DNA of 64,000 nucleotides from NCBI RefSeq assembly GCF_013031355.1, contig NZ_WPZO01000006.1, positions 1 to 64,000 of the forward strand. The letters are read 5' to 3'. Origin of the DNA: Ruegeria arenilitoris. GTDB taxonomy: Bacteria > Pseudomonadota > Alphaproteobacteria > Rhodobacterales > Rhodobacteraceae. This document shows, piece by piece, positions 8,930-17,759 of this stretch; position 1 is the first letter of the stretch; each line of letters begins with the position of its first letter. A program made the translations under genes and the position numbers. The notes beneath the pieces were generated by a model. It was not told where the DNA came from, did no database searches, and worked only from the letters and a program-made list of their open reading frames with translations.

Positions 8930-9400
8930 TTAGTGCATACAGCAGAATGCCCCATGAGGCGCATCTTTCATTAGCGTGTCGAAATCCTTGCCGCGCATCT
9001 CGATCAGGGTTTTGTGATCCCCTGCCTCGAACCAGATTTTGTCCAGCCCGGTCAGGCTGTCGTCGACAACGGTCGGCAAATCATAGGCTTCGCCTACAGG
9101 CGGCACCGCACCAAGGGCGCAATCATCGAACAGACCATCCATTTCGGATTCCGGCGCCAAGCCAAGACGGCGGTTCATCATCGATTGAAGCGCGGTCAGG
9201 TCAACCCGGTGATTGCTGGGCAGAACCGCAAGCAGAGGACCTTCCTCCATGTGGATCAGAACCGATTTGGCGAGGTGGTCACCGGGGACATGCGCCGCTT
9301 CGGCGCATTCGGCGGCGGTTGCGGCATAAGGATGGGGAACGGTGTCAAACGGAAGCCCTTGGGCATCCAGATGATGTTTTAGACGAGTCGCAATGGTCAT
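8930..9400 (-). CDS. YbaK/ProX-type aminoacyl-tRNA deacylase
   Basis: Cytoplasmic protein of 156 aa matching the YbaK/EbsC/ProX editing-domain family over its full length. Family members hydrolyse mischarged tRNA such as Cys- or Ala-tRNA(Pro). Visible family blocks are the AKSVLIHMEEGP strand (with the key lysine near residue 45), LAVLPSNHRVDLTAL, and the C-terminal WFEAGDHKTLIEMRG segment. Length is normal for a stand-alone deacylase. It is alone on the minus strand with a 195-nt gap upstream. The exact tRNA substrate cannot be read from the sequence. Confidence 0.83.
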   Translation of the reverse strand: MTIATRLKHHLDAQGLPFDTVPHPYAATAAECAEAAHVPGDHLAKSVLIHMEEGPLLAVLPSNHRVDLTALQSMMNRRLGLAPESEMDGLFDDCALGAVPPVGEAYDLPTVVDDSLTGLDKIWFEAGDHKTLIEMRGKDFDTLMKDAPHGAFCCMH

Positions 9401-9596
9401 TTAGCCCTCCGTATCATCGAAGGCGTCCCGGTCGCGAAACGTGTCATGGTGCGCAACTAGGGCGCAATTGTATGTGAGGCTTTATTGTGCGCTGATTGGT
9501 CGGATCGGGCAAGGGAAAGGATTCGTGCTCGGCTGGAAAGGGCTGGAAGGGAACAGTACGCGACGCCTTTAAACCTGCTTAAGCCACCCTGTGGAC

Positions 9597-9980
9597 CTAA
9601 CTCGCCTCAAGCACCTTTCGCGCGACCCGAAAACACTCCAGCGCCTGAGGCACGCCGCAGTAGATGCCGACCACGTGGATGATGGCGCGAATCTCTTCTT
9701 TGGTCACGCCGTTGTTCAGTGCGCCTTTGCAGTGGATCTCCCACTCGTGCATCTTACCCAACGCTCCGATCATCGCGAGGTTCATCATCGACCGGGTTTT
9801 CGCGTCGATCACGTCGTCGCCCCAGCCAAAGCCCCAGCACCAGGCGGTCATCGCCTCTTGAAACGGGCGGGTGAAATCATCCGCGGCCGCGAGGTTCTTT
9901 TCCACGTATTCGGCGCCCAGAGTGCCTTTGCGTTGCTCCAACCCTTTGAGGAAAAGGTCTTCGTCGAAAATATCTGCCAT
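9597..9980 (-). CDS. Carboxymuconolactone decarboxylase-like protein
   Basis: 127-aa protein of the carboxymuconolactone decarboxylase (CMD/AhpD-like) family, with the helix containing GALGKMHEWEIHCKGALNNG (about 75-94) followed by the conserved EEIRAIIHVVGIYCG block. It lacks the CxxC of AhpD, so it is nearer PcaC-type decarboxylases than peroxidases. It is the last gene of the leftward operon running from rpiR (13568), 17 nt after the sulfotransferase-like gene. A role on a small acid intermediate of that pathway is an inference; no aromatic catabolism genes are nearby. Confidence 0.8.
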   Translation of the reverse strand: MADIFDEDLFLKGLEQRKGTLGAEYVEKNLAAADDFTRPFQEAMTAWCWGFGWGDDVIDAKTRSMMNLAMIGALGKMHEWEIHCKGALNNGVTKEEIRAIIHVVGIYCGVPQALECFRVARKVLEAS

Positions 9981-9997
9981 GTGAGGTCTCCGGTGCT

Positions 9998-10738
9998 TCA
10001 GCGCGTCAGGCGGTGTTTGTAGAGGTGATCATAATGCGGTTTCATCCGGCGATGCACCTGTTTCACCCGGTCCGGCGCACCGTCGATTTCGATATATTTT
10101 CGCGGCTGCGGCGCAAGGCCGGTCGAGTTTGCAAGATTGGCGTGGAAGGACCCGCCGTCCCACCAGCTATGGGCCGACGGGTCGCCGCCCGCCTCCCAGT
10201 TTAGGGCGTCTTCAATGAAAGGAATGCCGACGGCGTCGCAGAACCTCTGCGTCATGCCGTGCGGGTCTTCCAGCAGGTCATCGCTGTCGATCACCGGCGG
10301 CGGGGTGCCGTTCAACGCAGTCAGCAAGTCGAACAGGGCGCGTTGTTCGGGAAAGCCAACCTCGCCCTCGGCGAAGTCAGGCCAGCGTTTGTACATCGAG
10401 GTGATGGTTTTCGCCGGGTCCCGGATTAGGAAGGCATGGGTGAAATGCGAAAGGAACTCTGCATCCCATATGTGGTTGATGTAATGCGGGAAATCCTTGA
10501 TGAAGACCGGCCCCTTTTGCGCACGCGCCTGAATGTCCTGCCACACGCTGCCCAGCGTCAGGCCGGGCGTTGTCACGTCACCCGGTTGAAACCGGTGCCA
10601 CAGCGGGTCTTCGCCCTGATACCAGGCCTCGCCGAAAGGCTCGTGCAGGCAATCCAGATCACCGCGTTGCCGCATCATCCATTCAAAGGCCGTCGAGGTG
10701 GACCGGGGCACCGCCCAGAGCGCGAGGATTTTGTGCAT
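9998..10738 (-). CDS. Sulfotransferase-like protein
   Basis: 246-aa cytoplasmic P-loop protein of the sulfotransferase superfamily. The N-terminal AVPRSTSTAFEW block (residues 8-19) corresponds to the 5'-phosphosulfate-binding loop of PAPS enzymes, and FLIRDPAKTITSMYK (about 133-147) to the 3'-phosphate-binding segment. Sits between the racemase-like gene (19-nt gap) and the CMD-like gene (17-nt gap), all leftward, so co-transcription is likely. Why a sulfotransferase fold should be in a methylated-amine catabolic operon is unclear; related proteins are often annotated as branched-chain aminotransferase-like by mistake because of their fold context. Activity unproven. Confidence 0.8.
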   Translation of the reverse strand: MHKILALWAVPRSTSTAFEWMMRQRGDLDCLHEPFGEAWYQGEDPLWHRFQPGDVTTPGLTLGSVWQDIQARAQKGPVFIKDFPHYINHIWDAEFLSHFTHAFLIRDPAKTITSMYKRWPDFAEGEVGFPEQRALFDLLTALNGTPPPVIDSDDLLEDPHGMTQRFCDAVGIPFIEDALNWEAGGDPSAHSWWDGGSFHANLANSTGLAPQPRKYIEIDGAPDRVKQVHRRMKPHYDHLYKHRLTR

Positions 10739-10757
10739 GGTTTTGGGATCTCCGGTT

Positions 10758-11576
10758 CTAAAGCCGTTTCAAAAGCTGGCCATGCGGCGTGTCCGGTGAC
10801 AGGCCGAGCGATTTGAAGATGCGCCAATAAAGCGCGATGTCGTGACCGATCACTGGCTTGCCAAGTGCAGCTTCTAGCGTATCGGCCAGATGCAGCGGAC
10901 GTTGTGGCAGACCCTTCAGGCCGGTTCGAAAATTGCACATCCCGTTGATCAGGATCGCATCGGCCTGCGGAGCCTGATCGGCGACGTATTCAAAGCTTTT
11001 CAGCGCCAGCTCACCGTCAAAGACCCAGCGACAGCTGTTCACCTCTTCCTGCGTGGCGAACCATCCCTGATCATGGAAATTGCCCGCATAAAGCACGTCG
11101 AACCCGGCCTCACGCAGGAACCCGACCGTGCCCTGCCACCATTCGGGCCAGTGATAGGCGGCGTTCAGGGCGACCCTTTCCACATTCATCTCGCGCAAGG
11201 CTTCGACCATCGCGTAACCGGCCATGTGAAACTGCGTGCCGTATTTGTCGGACAGGTCGGCACAGTGCTGACGGACGCCCTCGACCCCCAACCCGCAGGC
11301 ATGGACCCAGTTGGACCCGACCTGCCCGCAGACATCGACACCGTTGCGAGACATGCAATGGACGAAATCCTCAAGCATCCCGAAGTTCTGCTTTCGCTGA
11401 TCCAGCCCGTGCACATAGTCCGGCACATGCAGCATCCACCCGTGCACGCCGACCGTCTCGGGGCACATCCGCAGGAAATCCGACGGCGCAGCATCAAAAT
11501 CGAAGGGCGGGCAGGTGAAGCCCACCTGATGCGGGAACAGCTTGTGTTCCGGCCGCCACTCTTCGGGCATCAGCAT
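10758..11576 (-). CDS. Asp/Glu racemase / arylmalonate decarboxylase-like enzyme
   Basis: 272-aa protein resembling the cofactor-independent Asp/Glu racemase superfamily branch that includes arylmalonate decarboxylase and maleate isomerase. Two cysteines lie at the expected places for this two-base chemistry: one in the NWVHACGLGVEG loop and one in ILINGMCNFRT, followed by the typical LGKPVIGHDIALYW segment. The frame is open 20 codons further upstream, but the ATG at 11576 is chosen because it lies 19 nt after the Rieske stop instead of overlapping it. Presumed to act on an acidic intermediate produced in this operon; substrate unknown. Confidence 0.72.
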   Translation of the reverse strand: MLMPEEWRPEHKLFPHQVGFTCPPFDFDAAPSDFLRMCPETVGVHGWMLHVPDYVHGLDQRKQNFGMLEDFVHCMSRNGVDVCGQVGSNWVHACGLGVEGVRQHCADLSDKYGTQFHMAGYAMVEALREMNVERVALNAAYHWPEWWQGTVGFLREAGFDVLYAGNFHDQGWFATQEEVNSCRWVFDGELALKSFEYVADQAPQADAILINGMCNFRTGLKGLPQRPLHLADTLEAALGKPVIGHDIALYWRIFKSLGLSPDTPHGQLLKRL

Positions 11577-11595
11577 GGGCGGATCACCGCGATCA

Positions 11596-12684
11596 TCAAT
11601 CCACCGCCTCGCGCATCCATTGCTGCAGCCGGGCAATCGAGTGTTCCGACATCACGCCGCAACCGGGGTCCAGTACCAGTGGGCCGGGGCGGTAGCCGCG
11701 GGATTTCAGGCCGCGATGGACGGATTCGACCAAACGAATGTCCTCCTCGACCGTGGTTTCGCGATCCTGCACGGCCAGTTGCCGGATTACCGCGCTCTCG
11801 GATCCGCCCTCGGTGTACCAGCCGCGCCAGACGGTGCAGTGATCGGCATCGTTTGCGCGCCAGTGATAGGTGTTCAGCACATTGCCCGGATAGCACTGGA
11901 ATGAGAACATCGGCCACAGGAACCAGGACTGGTAATCACCCGCATGGGGCACCGACAGATCGACGGGATAGGTCATCTTGTCGAGGCTTTGGCATTCCGT
12001 CGTATGGCGCAACACGTAACCGCCATCCGCGTCGGGCTGGATGTCATAGGTCTCGGGTTTGACCACGCCTTCGGCAAAGGTCGGGTGATTGGTCGGGCAG
12101 TGGTAGCATTCCGAGTAATTCTCGATACTGACCTTCCAGTTGCAGTGTTCCGGGATCTCGACCCATTCCAGCGGTTCCAGATCGTCGATATGCGGAACAA
12201 AAGCGCGAATTTCCTCGCGCACGCCGGGGTACCATTCGTCCATCGGGGCGGCGTCATCGTCGAGGTTGACGAAGATGAAGCCGTTGAACACTTCGGTGCG
12301 GACCGAGGTCAGGCAGATCGCGCTGCGGTCGAAACCGGGGACGGATTTGATGTTTGGACCCGCCCGCAGCTGGCCCGACAGTTCATAGGTCCAGGCGTGA
12401 TAGGGGCAGACGACAACGCGGGTGTTGCCTGCACCGGTGACCATCTCATGCGCGCGGTGCTGGCAGACGTTGTAGAAGGTGCGGATTTCGCCGTCGCGGC
12501 CGCGAATGCAGAACAGGCTCTGTCCGGCGATCTCAAAGGCGAAATAGTCGCCGGTTTCCCGCACCTGCGCCACATGGCCCGCGAATTGCCACGTTCGGGA
12601 CAGGAGCCCCTGCATTTCCTGCTGAAAAACCGCAGGATCGGTGTAATAGCGCGCGTCCAGTGAATGGGTCAGGGGTGCGTTCAT
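11596..12684 (-). CDS. Rieske non-heme iron oxygenase, quaternary-amine type
   Basis: 362-aa oxygenase alpha subunit. Rieske [2Fe-2S] ligands are C74, H76, C93 and H96 (CQH ... CPYH). The mononuclear iron site shows H195 and H200 within ENYSECYHCPTNH. The bridging acid three residues before the first histidine is Glu192, not the Asp of classic ring-hydroxylating dioxygenases; a glutamate here is known from carnitine monooxygenase CntA. Overall resemblance is to stachydrine (proline betaine) demethylase, glycine betaine monooxygenase and carnitine monooxygenase alpha subunits, which split C-N bonds of quaternary amines. No reductase gene is adjacent, so electrons must come from elsewhere. Start overlaps the rpiR stop by 4 nt (ATGA), indicating translational coupling. 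Confidence 0.86.
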   Translation of the reverse strand: MNAPLTHSLDARYYTDPAVFQQEMQGLLSRTWQFAGHVAQVRETGDYFAFEIAGQSLFCIRGRDGEIRTFYNVCQHRAHEMVTGAGNTRVVVCPYHAWTYELSGQLRAGPNIKSVPGFDRSAICLTSVRTEVFNGFIFVNLDDDAAPMDEWYPGVREEIRAFVPHIDDLEPLEWVEIPEHCNWKVSIENYSECYHCPTNHPTFAEGVVKPETYDIQPDADGGYVLRHTTECQSLDKMTYPVDLSVPHAGDYQSWFLWPMFSFQCYPGNVLNTYHWRANDADHCTVWRGWYTEGGSESAVIRQLAVQDRETTVEEDIRLVESVHRGLKSRGYRPGPLVLDPGCGVMSEHSIARLQQWMREAVD

Positions 12685-13568
12685 TCGGGCTCCTCCGCGT
12701 AGAGGCCAAGTTGGTGTCTGCGTTGGTGAAACCGCTCCACCCGTTCGACGATCTCGTCACTGGAGACCGCGATCACGAAGGACAGCAGCGTTTCCAGCAA
12801 CGCGATGGTTGAAACGGAGGACGGGAAAAATTGCGGTGTGTCGGCAGCAACGACAAAGCCGTGCTGCGCGTTCAGGATGACCGGACTGGCCGGGCTGTCG
12901 GAAATGCCGACGACGGTCAGGCCCTGTTGCCGCGCCAGCTTGATCGCGTCGATCACTTCGGTCCGGTAGGGGTGGCAGGTGATCGCAATCAGCACGTCCT
13001 GCTCATCAGCCCAGGCCAGATCGTCCACCGGGGTCGAGCCGGGGCGCGGGATGGCGTGGAACTGCTTCATCCCGGTCGAGGCCAAATAAGTGAAGTTGCG
13101 CGCGTTGGCATTGTTGACGCCGACGCCCAGCGTGAAAATCTGGCGACAATTCCATATGTCTTCGGCCGCCGCCTTCAGGCGCGCGGCGTCGATCCCGGCA
13201 AAGGTTTCTTCGATGTTGCGGATCGCTGCGCCGACCATATCGGCGTAAAGGCCGCCCAGCTCTCCGGACTTGCCGATATCCTGCAGCCAGCGGGCGCGGT
13301 CAGGAAAGGACACGCCGCCCTGCCGAATCGCATCCCGGAACGGGGCGCGGAAATCCTCATAGCCTTCGAACCCCACCTGCCGCGCCATACGCACGAAGGT
13401 GTTGGGTTTGACCTTGGCGGCCTCGGCAATCTCTCGCACGGTTGAAACCCCAACGTCCGTTGGGTTTTCCAGCACATAGCGCGCGGCTTTCTGCGCCTCG
13501 GGAGTGAGGGCATCCCACTCCTCGGAGAGGCGGTCCAGAACGGCTGATGATACATTTGTGTCATTCAT
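12681..13568 (-). CDS. RpiR-family transcriptional regulator (HTH + SIS)
   Basis: 295-aa regulator. An N-terminal RpiR-type helix-turn-helix (about 1-80; helix segment VSTVREIAEAAKVKPNTFVR) is followed by a SIS domain (about 125-260) that binds small phosphorylated or acidic ligands in this family. First gene of the leftward operon and divergent from the dimethylglycine dehydrogenase-like gene with only 68 nt between, so it is the likely local regulator of both arms. A pair of direct repeats in and next to its start codon is a candidate operator. The effector is unknown; as most RpiR proteins sense sugar phosphates, use here for a betaine/DMSP pathway would be of interest. Confidence 0.88.
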   Translation of the reverse strand: MNDTNVSSAVLDRLSEEWDALTPEAQKAARYVLENPTDVGVSTVREIAEAAKVKPNTFVRMARQVGFEGYEDFRAPFRDAIRQGGVSFPDRARWLQDIGKSGELGGLYADMVGAAIRNIEETFAGIDAARLKAAAEDIWNCRQIFTLGVGVNNANARNFTYLASTGMKQFHAIPRPGSTPVDDLAWADEQDVLIAITCHPYRTEVIDAIKLARQQGLTVVGISDSPASPVILNAQHGFVVAADTPQFFPSSVSTIALLETLLSFVIAVSSDEIVERVERFHQRRHQLGLYAEEPE

Positions 13569-13591
13569 GATTGACGATGGTACATTTGTGG
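13550..13591. promoter_or_regulatory. Candidate RpiR operator: direct repeat TACATTTGTG x2
   Basis: The decamer TACATTTGTG occurs at 13551-13560 and again at 13581-13590, exactly 30 bp apart (about three helical turns), with partly matching flanks (GATGA/CGATGG before). One copy lies within the first codons of rpiR and the other in the divergent promoter region, as expected for a regulator that controls itself and the rightward operon. Operator identity is inference. Confidence 0.5.
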
Positions 13592-13636
13592 AATTAGCCT
13601 GTCGAGCAGAAACGCGACTCGGGAAGAGGAAAAATC

Positions 13637-16102
13637 ATGTCCGAGAAGAATCTGCCGTCACATGCCCGTGTAGTGATCGTGGGCGGAGGTGTCATGGGGG
13701 TCGGTCTGGCCTATCATTTGGCGCATGAAGGGTGGGGCGACGATACTGTCCTGCTGGAAAAGGCTGAACTGACCAGTGGCAGTACATGGCACGCGGCGGG
13801 CCAGATCACGCATTCGACCTCAAGCTTTGGGCTGGGCAAATGCGTGGATTACAATATCGGCCTGTATTCCGGTCAGCTGGAGGCCGAAACGGGTCAACCG
13901 GTGACATGGCATGGCTGCGGGTCCTTCCGCCTGGCCTATACCGAGGATGAGATGGACTGGCTGCGCCACACCCTCTCGGTGGGCCGGTCGCTCGGGTTCA
14001 ATATCGAACTGGTCGGGCCAGAGAAGGTGGCCGAGTTGCATCCGTTCTATAACCTTGAAGGCGTGCTGGGTGCGCTGCACACACCGGATGATGGGCATGT
14101 CGATCCGACCAACGTGACCATGGCGATGGCTGCGGGTGCGCGTCAGAAGGGTGTGCGCATCTTCCGCAACTGCCGCGCCACCAACATCACGCAGGCCGAC
14201 AATGGCGAGTGGGTGGTTGAAACCGAGATGGGCACCATCACCTGCGAGCATGTGGTGAACGCAGGCGGCACCTATGCGCGGCAGATGGGCGAATGGTCGG
14301 GGCTGCAACTGCCGATGACCTCGATGACCCACCACTACTTCGTGACCGAGCCGGTGCCCGAGTTCCAGAATCTGGACAAGGAACTGCCGGTGATCCGCGA
14401 TGACCGCAAAGTCTCGGGCTATATCCGGATGGAGCAACAGCGCGGGCTGATCGGGATCTACGAAAAAGAGAACCCGAACTCGGTCTGGCATGATCACTGC
14501 CCGTGGGAATACGAGAACTGGCTGTTCGATGCGGATTACGACCGGGTGATGCCGTGGCTTGAGGAAAGCCTGAACCGGATGCCAATTTTTGCCGAGCTGG
14601 GTATCCAGCGTGACGTGCATGGGGCGATCTCGCATCCGCCGGACGGCAACCCTCTGATTGGGCCTGCGCCGGGTGTGCGGAACTATTGGTGCTGCTGTGG
14701 AACGCAGATCGGTATTGGCTGGGGGCCGGGCCTGACCCGCGAACTGGCGCGCTGGATGGTGCATGGGGCCGCCGACATCTCGATGCGCGAGTTCGATCCG
14801 CGCCGGTTCGGCAGCTATGCCACCAAGGACTGGCAAGTTATCAAGGCCGAGGAAGATTATTGCCTGCGCCACGAAATCCCCTTTCCGCATTTCAACCGTC
14901 TGGAGGGGCGTCCGATCAAGCCGTCGCCGCTCTATGAGTTGCTGAATTCCAAGGGTGCTGTGCACGAAGAGGTCTACGGATTCGAACGCCCCCGCTGGTT
15001 TGCGCGGGAAGGTGTGGAACAGCGCGATCACTACTCCTTCCGCCGCACCCCTGCCGACGACATGGTCGCGGCCGAGGTCAAGGCGGTGCGCGAGCGCGTC
15101 GGTATCATGGATGTTTCCGCTTTCACCAAGGTGTTGGTATCTGGCGATGATGCAGAGGTCTTGCTGGACCGCCTGATTGCCAATCGCCTGCCAAAAATAG
15201 GCCGGATCACGCTGGGGCATATGTTGAATCGGCGTGGTCGGATTGAGATGGAAGTGACAGTGTCCAGAGTCAGGGAGGATGCCTTCTACCTTGTATGCGC
15301 AGCCTTCTTTGAGCAACGTCTTCTGGATCATTTGGAAGCCCACAGGCAAGGAGCGCGCGTAAAGATTGAAAACTTGTCCAAAAGCTACTGCGCGCTGTCC
15401 CTGAACGGACCGAAATCTCGCGAGGTTCTGAACGCGGTTCGTCAATACAGCCCGCCGGAAGACAAGCTGTCCAATGCAGATTTCCCGTGGATGACGTTGC
15501 AAATCAACACTATCGCTGAGGAGCAGGTCTGGGCTTTTCGTATGTCCTATGCAGGCGAACTCGGCTGGGAGTTTCACATGCCGCGCGCCAGCCTCGAGCC
15601 GGTTTACAACGCGCTTTGGGCGGCAGGCGAACCGCACGGCATCACCGACTATGGCAGCTTTGCCATGAACGTGATGCGGATGGAGAAGGGCTTCAAAGGC
15701 GCGGGCGAGCTGACAAACGAGGTCACTCTGGCCGAGGCTGATGTGCTGCGCTTTGCCCGTACTGACAAAGATTATCTGGGCAAGGACAAAACCCTGAACA
15801 CTGACCTGCCATGGGTCTGTGCCTATCTGGAAATCGAACCGGATGGCGAGATCGACGGCCACGGCGGTGAGGCGGTGATGCTAAACGGGCGTGTCGTGGG
15901 TTCGACGGCCTCGGTTGCCTATGGCCATACGGTCGGCAAAATACTCGCCTTTGCCTATATCAAACCCGAGGCAGCAACACCCGGAACCGCGCTACAGGTC
16001 GTGGTCCATGGATCGCCCCGCGCGGCGCGCGTGCTGGGTGAACCTGCCTATGACCCGCAAAGCCTGCTGCCCCGCACAGACGCCGCTTTGGAGATCGCAT
16101 GA
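13637..16102 (+). CDS. Dimethylglycine/sarcosine dehydrogenase-like FAD enzyme with GcvT domain
   Basis: 821-aa two-part flavoenzyme. N-terminal FAD-dependent oxidoreductase of the DAO family (about 1-385) with dinucleotide motif VIVGGGVMG and GSTWHAAG, whose H52 matches the histidine that binds FAD covalently in dimethylglycine dehydrogenase. A linker domain follows, then an aminomethyltransferase (GcvT)-like folate-binding domain to the end. Family members remove N-methyl groups from dimethylglycine, sarcosine or N-methylprolines and pass the one-carbon unit to tetrahydrofolate. First gene of the rightward operon, overlapping the next start by 4 nt. With the Rieske oxygenase it could form the two steps of betaine demethylation. 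Exact substrate not determinable here. Confidence 0.87.
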   Translation: MSEKNLPSHARVVIVGGGVMGVGLAYHLAHEGWGDDTVLLEKAELTSGSTWHAAGQITHSTSSFGLGKCVDYNIGLYSGQLEAETGQPVTWHGCGSFRLAYTEDEMDWLRHTLSVGRSLGFNIELVGPEKVAELHPFYNLEGVLGALHTPDDGHVDPTNVTMAMAAGARQKGVRIFRNCRATNITQADNGEWVVETEMGTITCEHVVNAGGTYARQMGEWSGLQLPMTSMTHHYFVTEPVPEFQNLDKELPVIRDDRKVSGYIRMEQQRGLIGIYEKENPNSVWHDHCPWEYENWLFDADYDRVMPWLEESLNRMPIFAELGIQRDVHGAISHPPDGNPLIGPAPGVRNYWCCCGTQIGIGWGPGLTRELARWMVHGAADISMREFDPRRFGSYATKDWQVIKAEEDYCLRHEIPFPHFNRLEGRPIKPSPLYELLNSKGAVHEEVYGFERPRWFAREGVEQRDHYSFRRTPADDMVAAEVKAVRERVGIMDVSAFTKVLVSGDDAEVLLDRLIANRLPKIGRITLGHMLNRRGRIEMEVTVSRVREDAFYLVCAAFFEQRLLDHLEAHRQGARVKIENLSKSYCALSLNGPKSREVLNAVRQYSPPEDKLSNADFPWMTLQINTIAEEQVWAFRMSYAGELGWEFHMPRASLEPVYNALWAAGEPHGITDYGSFAMNVMRMEKGFKGAGELTNEVTLAEADVLRFARTDKDYLGKDKTLNTDLPWVCAYLEIEPDGEIDGHGGEAVMLNGRVVGSTASVAYGHTVGKILAFAYIKPEAATPGTALQVVVHGSPRAARVLGEPAYDPQSLLPRTDAALEIA

Positions 16103-17184
16103 TGACTCTACCCGATACAATGAAAGCCATGGTCACAATGGGTCATGGCGGCCTCGAACAGATGGTGCTGCACGAAAACTGGCCGCGCCCGGAACCCGCC
16201 GCCGGAGAGGTGCTGATCAAAGTGGCTGCCTGCGGCCTGAACAACACCGACGTGAACACACGGTCAGGCTGGTATTCCAAGACCGTCTCGGATGCGACCA
16301 CCGGAGGCGCGTTCGAGGAGGTGGGCGAAGATGACCCCACTTGGGGCGGCAATCCGATCACCTTCCCGCGCATTCAAGGGGCCGATATCTGCGGTGAAAT
16401 CGTGGCCGTGGGTGAGGGTGTGGACAGCGCCCGCATCGGCGAACGTGTCATCACCGATGGCTGGTTACGCGACCCGTCAGATCCCGGCAACATGGACAAG
16501 ACCGGCTATTTCGGCTCGGAACGGGATGGGGGCTTTGCCGAATACGCCACCACGCTGGCCGTGAACGCGGTGCCGATCACGTCTGACCTGTCGGATGCGG
16601 AACTGGCGACTTTTTCGTGCTCTTATTCCACTGCCGAAGGGATGCTGACTCGTGCCAACGTGACCAACAGCGACACCGTTCTGGTCCCCGGAGCATCTGG
16701 CGGCGTTGGCGGTGCACTGGTGCAACTGGCCAAACGCCGCGGCGCACGCGTAATTGCGTTGGCGTCCGAGGCAAAGCACGCAGATGTCGCGGAGCTTGGC
16801 CCTGACCTGATCCTACCGCGCGCGCCCGAAAACCTGCTTGCGGCGCTGGGCGAAGAAAAGATCACCGTAGTCGCGGATGTGGTCGGCGGTCCCTATTGGC
16901 CGAATCTGATCGACATTCTGGAGCGCGGCGGGCGGTACACCTGTTCCGGTGCCATCGCTGGCCCGATGGTCGATTTCGACCTGCGGACTTTCTACCTGCG
17001 CGATCTGACCTTCACCGGATCGACCGTAATTGACCCGCAAGTCATGCGGAACCTCGTGAAGTACATTGAGGCCGGTGAGATCAAACCCGCCCTCGCCGCA
17101 ACCTACCCACTGGAGGAGCTGCGCGAGGCGCAAGCCGCTTTCATCGCCAAACAGCACACCGGCAACATCGTGGTGATCCCATGA
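16099..17184 (+). CDS. Zinc-independent MDR-family oxidoreductase
   Basis: 361-aa medium-chain dehydrogenase/reductase. N-terminal GroES-like domain ([12 protein letters not shown] ... [17 protein letters not shown]), Rossmann domain with [18 protein letters not shown], and no cluster of structural-zinc cysteines, so it is the quinone-oxidoreductase/enoyl-reductase branch. It has a longer loop near residues 55-85 than typical QOR. Between the dimethylglycine dehydrogenase-like gene and dddQ with ATGA overlaps on both sides. In DMSP catabolism an MDR enzyme, AcuI, reduces acryloyl-CoA; this protein is not a clear AcuI but could handle a related enoyl intermediate. Start ATG at 16099; another ATG is the next codon. 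Confidence 0.8.
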   Translation: MMTLPDTMKAMVTMGHGGLEQMVLHENWPRPEPAAGEVLIKVAACGLNNTDVNTRSGWYSKTVSDATTGGAFEEVGEDDPTWGGNPITFPRIQGADICGEIVAVGEGVDSARIGERVITDGWLRDPSDPGNMDKTGYFGSERDGGFAEYATTLAVNAVPITSDLSDAELATFSCSYSTAEGMLTRANVTNSDTVLVPGASGGVGGALVQLAKRRGARVIALASEAKHADVAELGPDLILPRAPENLLAALGEEKITVVADVVGGPYWPNLIDILERGGRYTCSGAIAGPMVDFDLRTFYLRDLTFTGSTVIDPQVMRNLVKYIEAGEIKPALAATYPLEELREAQAAFIAKQHTGNIVVIP

Positions 17185-17759
17185 CTATGGATGACGTATT
17201 AGAGGCCGCGCGGCAGCTGCATCAGGCGCATCCAGATCTTTCCGAGTTCGGTGCATGGCCCACGGACCTGACCGAAACCCAATTGCAGCCCAGCCGTATT
17301 CCCGCTGCCGATCTGGTGAGCGATTTCGATGCAGGCGGCAGCGAAACCACCCGCGCGTTGTCCGACGCGATCAAGGCCACCGCGCATCTGGCCCATTGGA
17401 AGCTGACCTATACCGAGGATGAAGTCGGTGCCGATTTCCTGCAACGTTATGGGTATTACGAACTGTTCGGTCCGACCGGTCATTTCCATTCGACCCAGTT
17501 GCGGGGCTATGTGGCCTATTGGGGGGCGGGTCTGCACTATAACTGGCATAGCCATCAGGCCGAGGAGCTGTATCTGACGCTGGCCGGAGGGGCTGTGTTC
17601 CGGGTCGCGGGTGATGAAAGTTATGTCGGGCCGAACCAGACACGCCATCATGACAGCTGGCAAAGCCACGCAATGACCACGACCGACCAACCGATCCTGA
17701 CCTTTGTCCTCTGGCGCGGCGAAGGTATGGGCGATCTGCCACGGATGGATGCCGCATGA
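17181..17759 (+). CDS. dddQ: DddQ-type cupin DMSP lyase
   Basis: 192-aa single-cupin protein. All residues described for the characterised Ruegeria DddQ occur here at the same numbers: Y120, H123, H125, E129, Y131 in the [12 protein letters not shown] block, and H163. H125, E129, Y131 and H163 bind the metal, and Tyr120/Tyr131 serve catalysis in that enzyme. The family cleaves dimethylsulfoniopropionate to dimethyl sulfide and acrylate in the cytoplasm. Length is normal. It is embedded in an operon of ATGA overlaps with an MDR reductase and enolase-superfamily enzymes. Downstream acrylate genes (prpE, acuI, acuK) are not in the window. DddQ enzymes have weak lyase activity in vitro, so another native substrate linked to the neighbours is possible. 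Confidence 0.9.
   Translation: MTMDDVLEAARQLHQAHPDLSEFGAWPTDLTETQLQPSRIPAADLVSDFDAGGSETTRALSDAIKATAHLAHWKLTYTEDEVGADFLQRYGYYELFGPTGHFHSTQLRGYVAYWGAGLHYNWHSHQAEELYLTLAGGAVFRVAGDESYVGPNQTRHHDSWQSHAMTTTDQPILTFVLWRGEGMGDLPRMDAA

Noticed and set aside
13820..15862. 680-codon leftward frame
   Set aside because: Antisense shadow of the dimethylglycine dehydrogenase-like gene in GC-rich DNA; no domain.
16099..17184. acuI (acryloyl-CoA reductase)
   Set aside because: Next to dddQ and of the same superfamily, but longer and with a different insert; evidence too weak.
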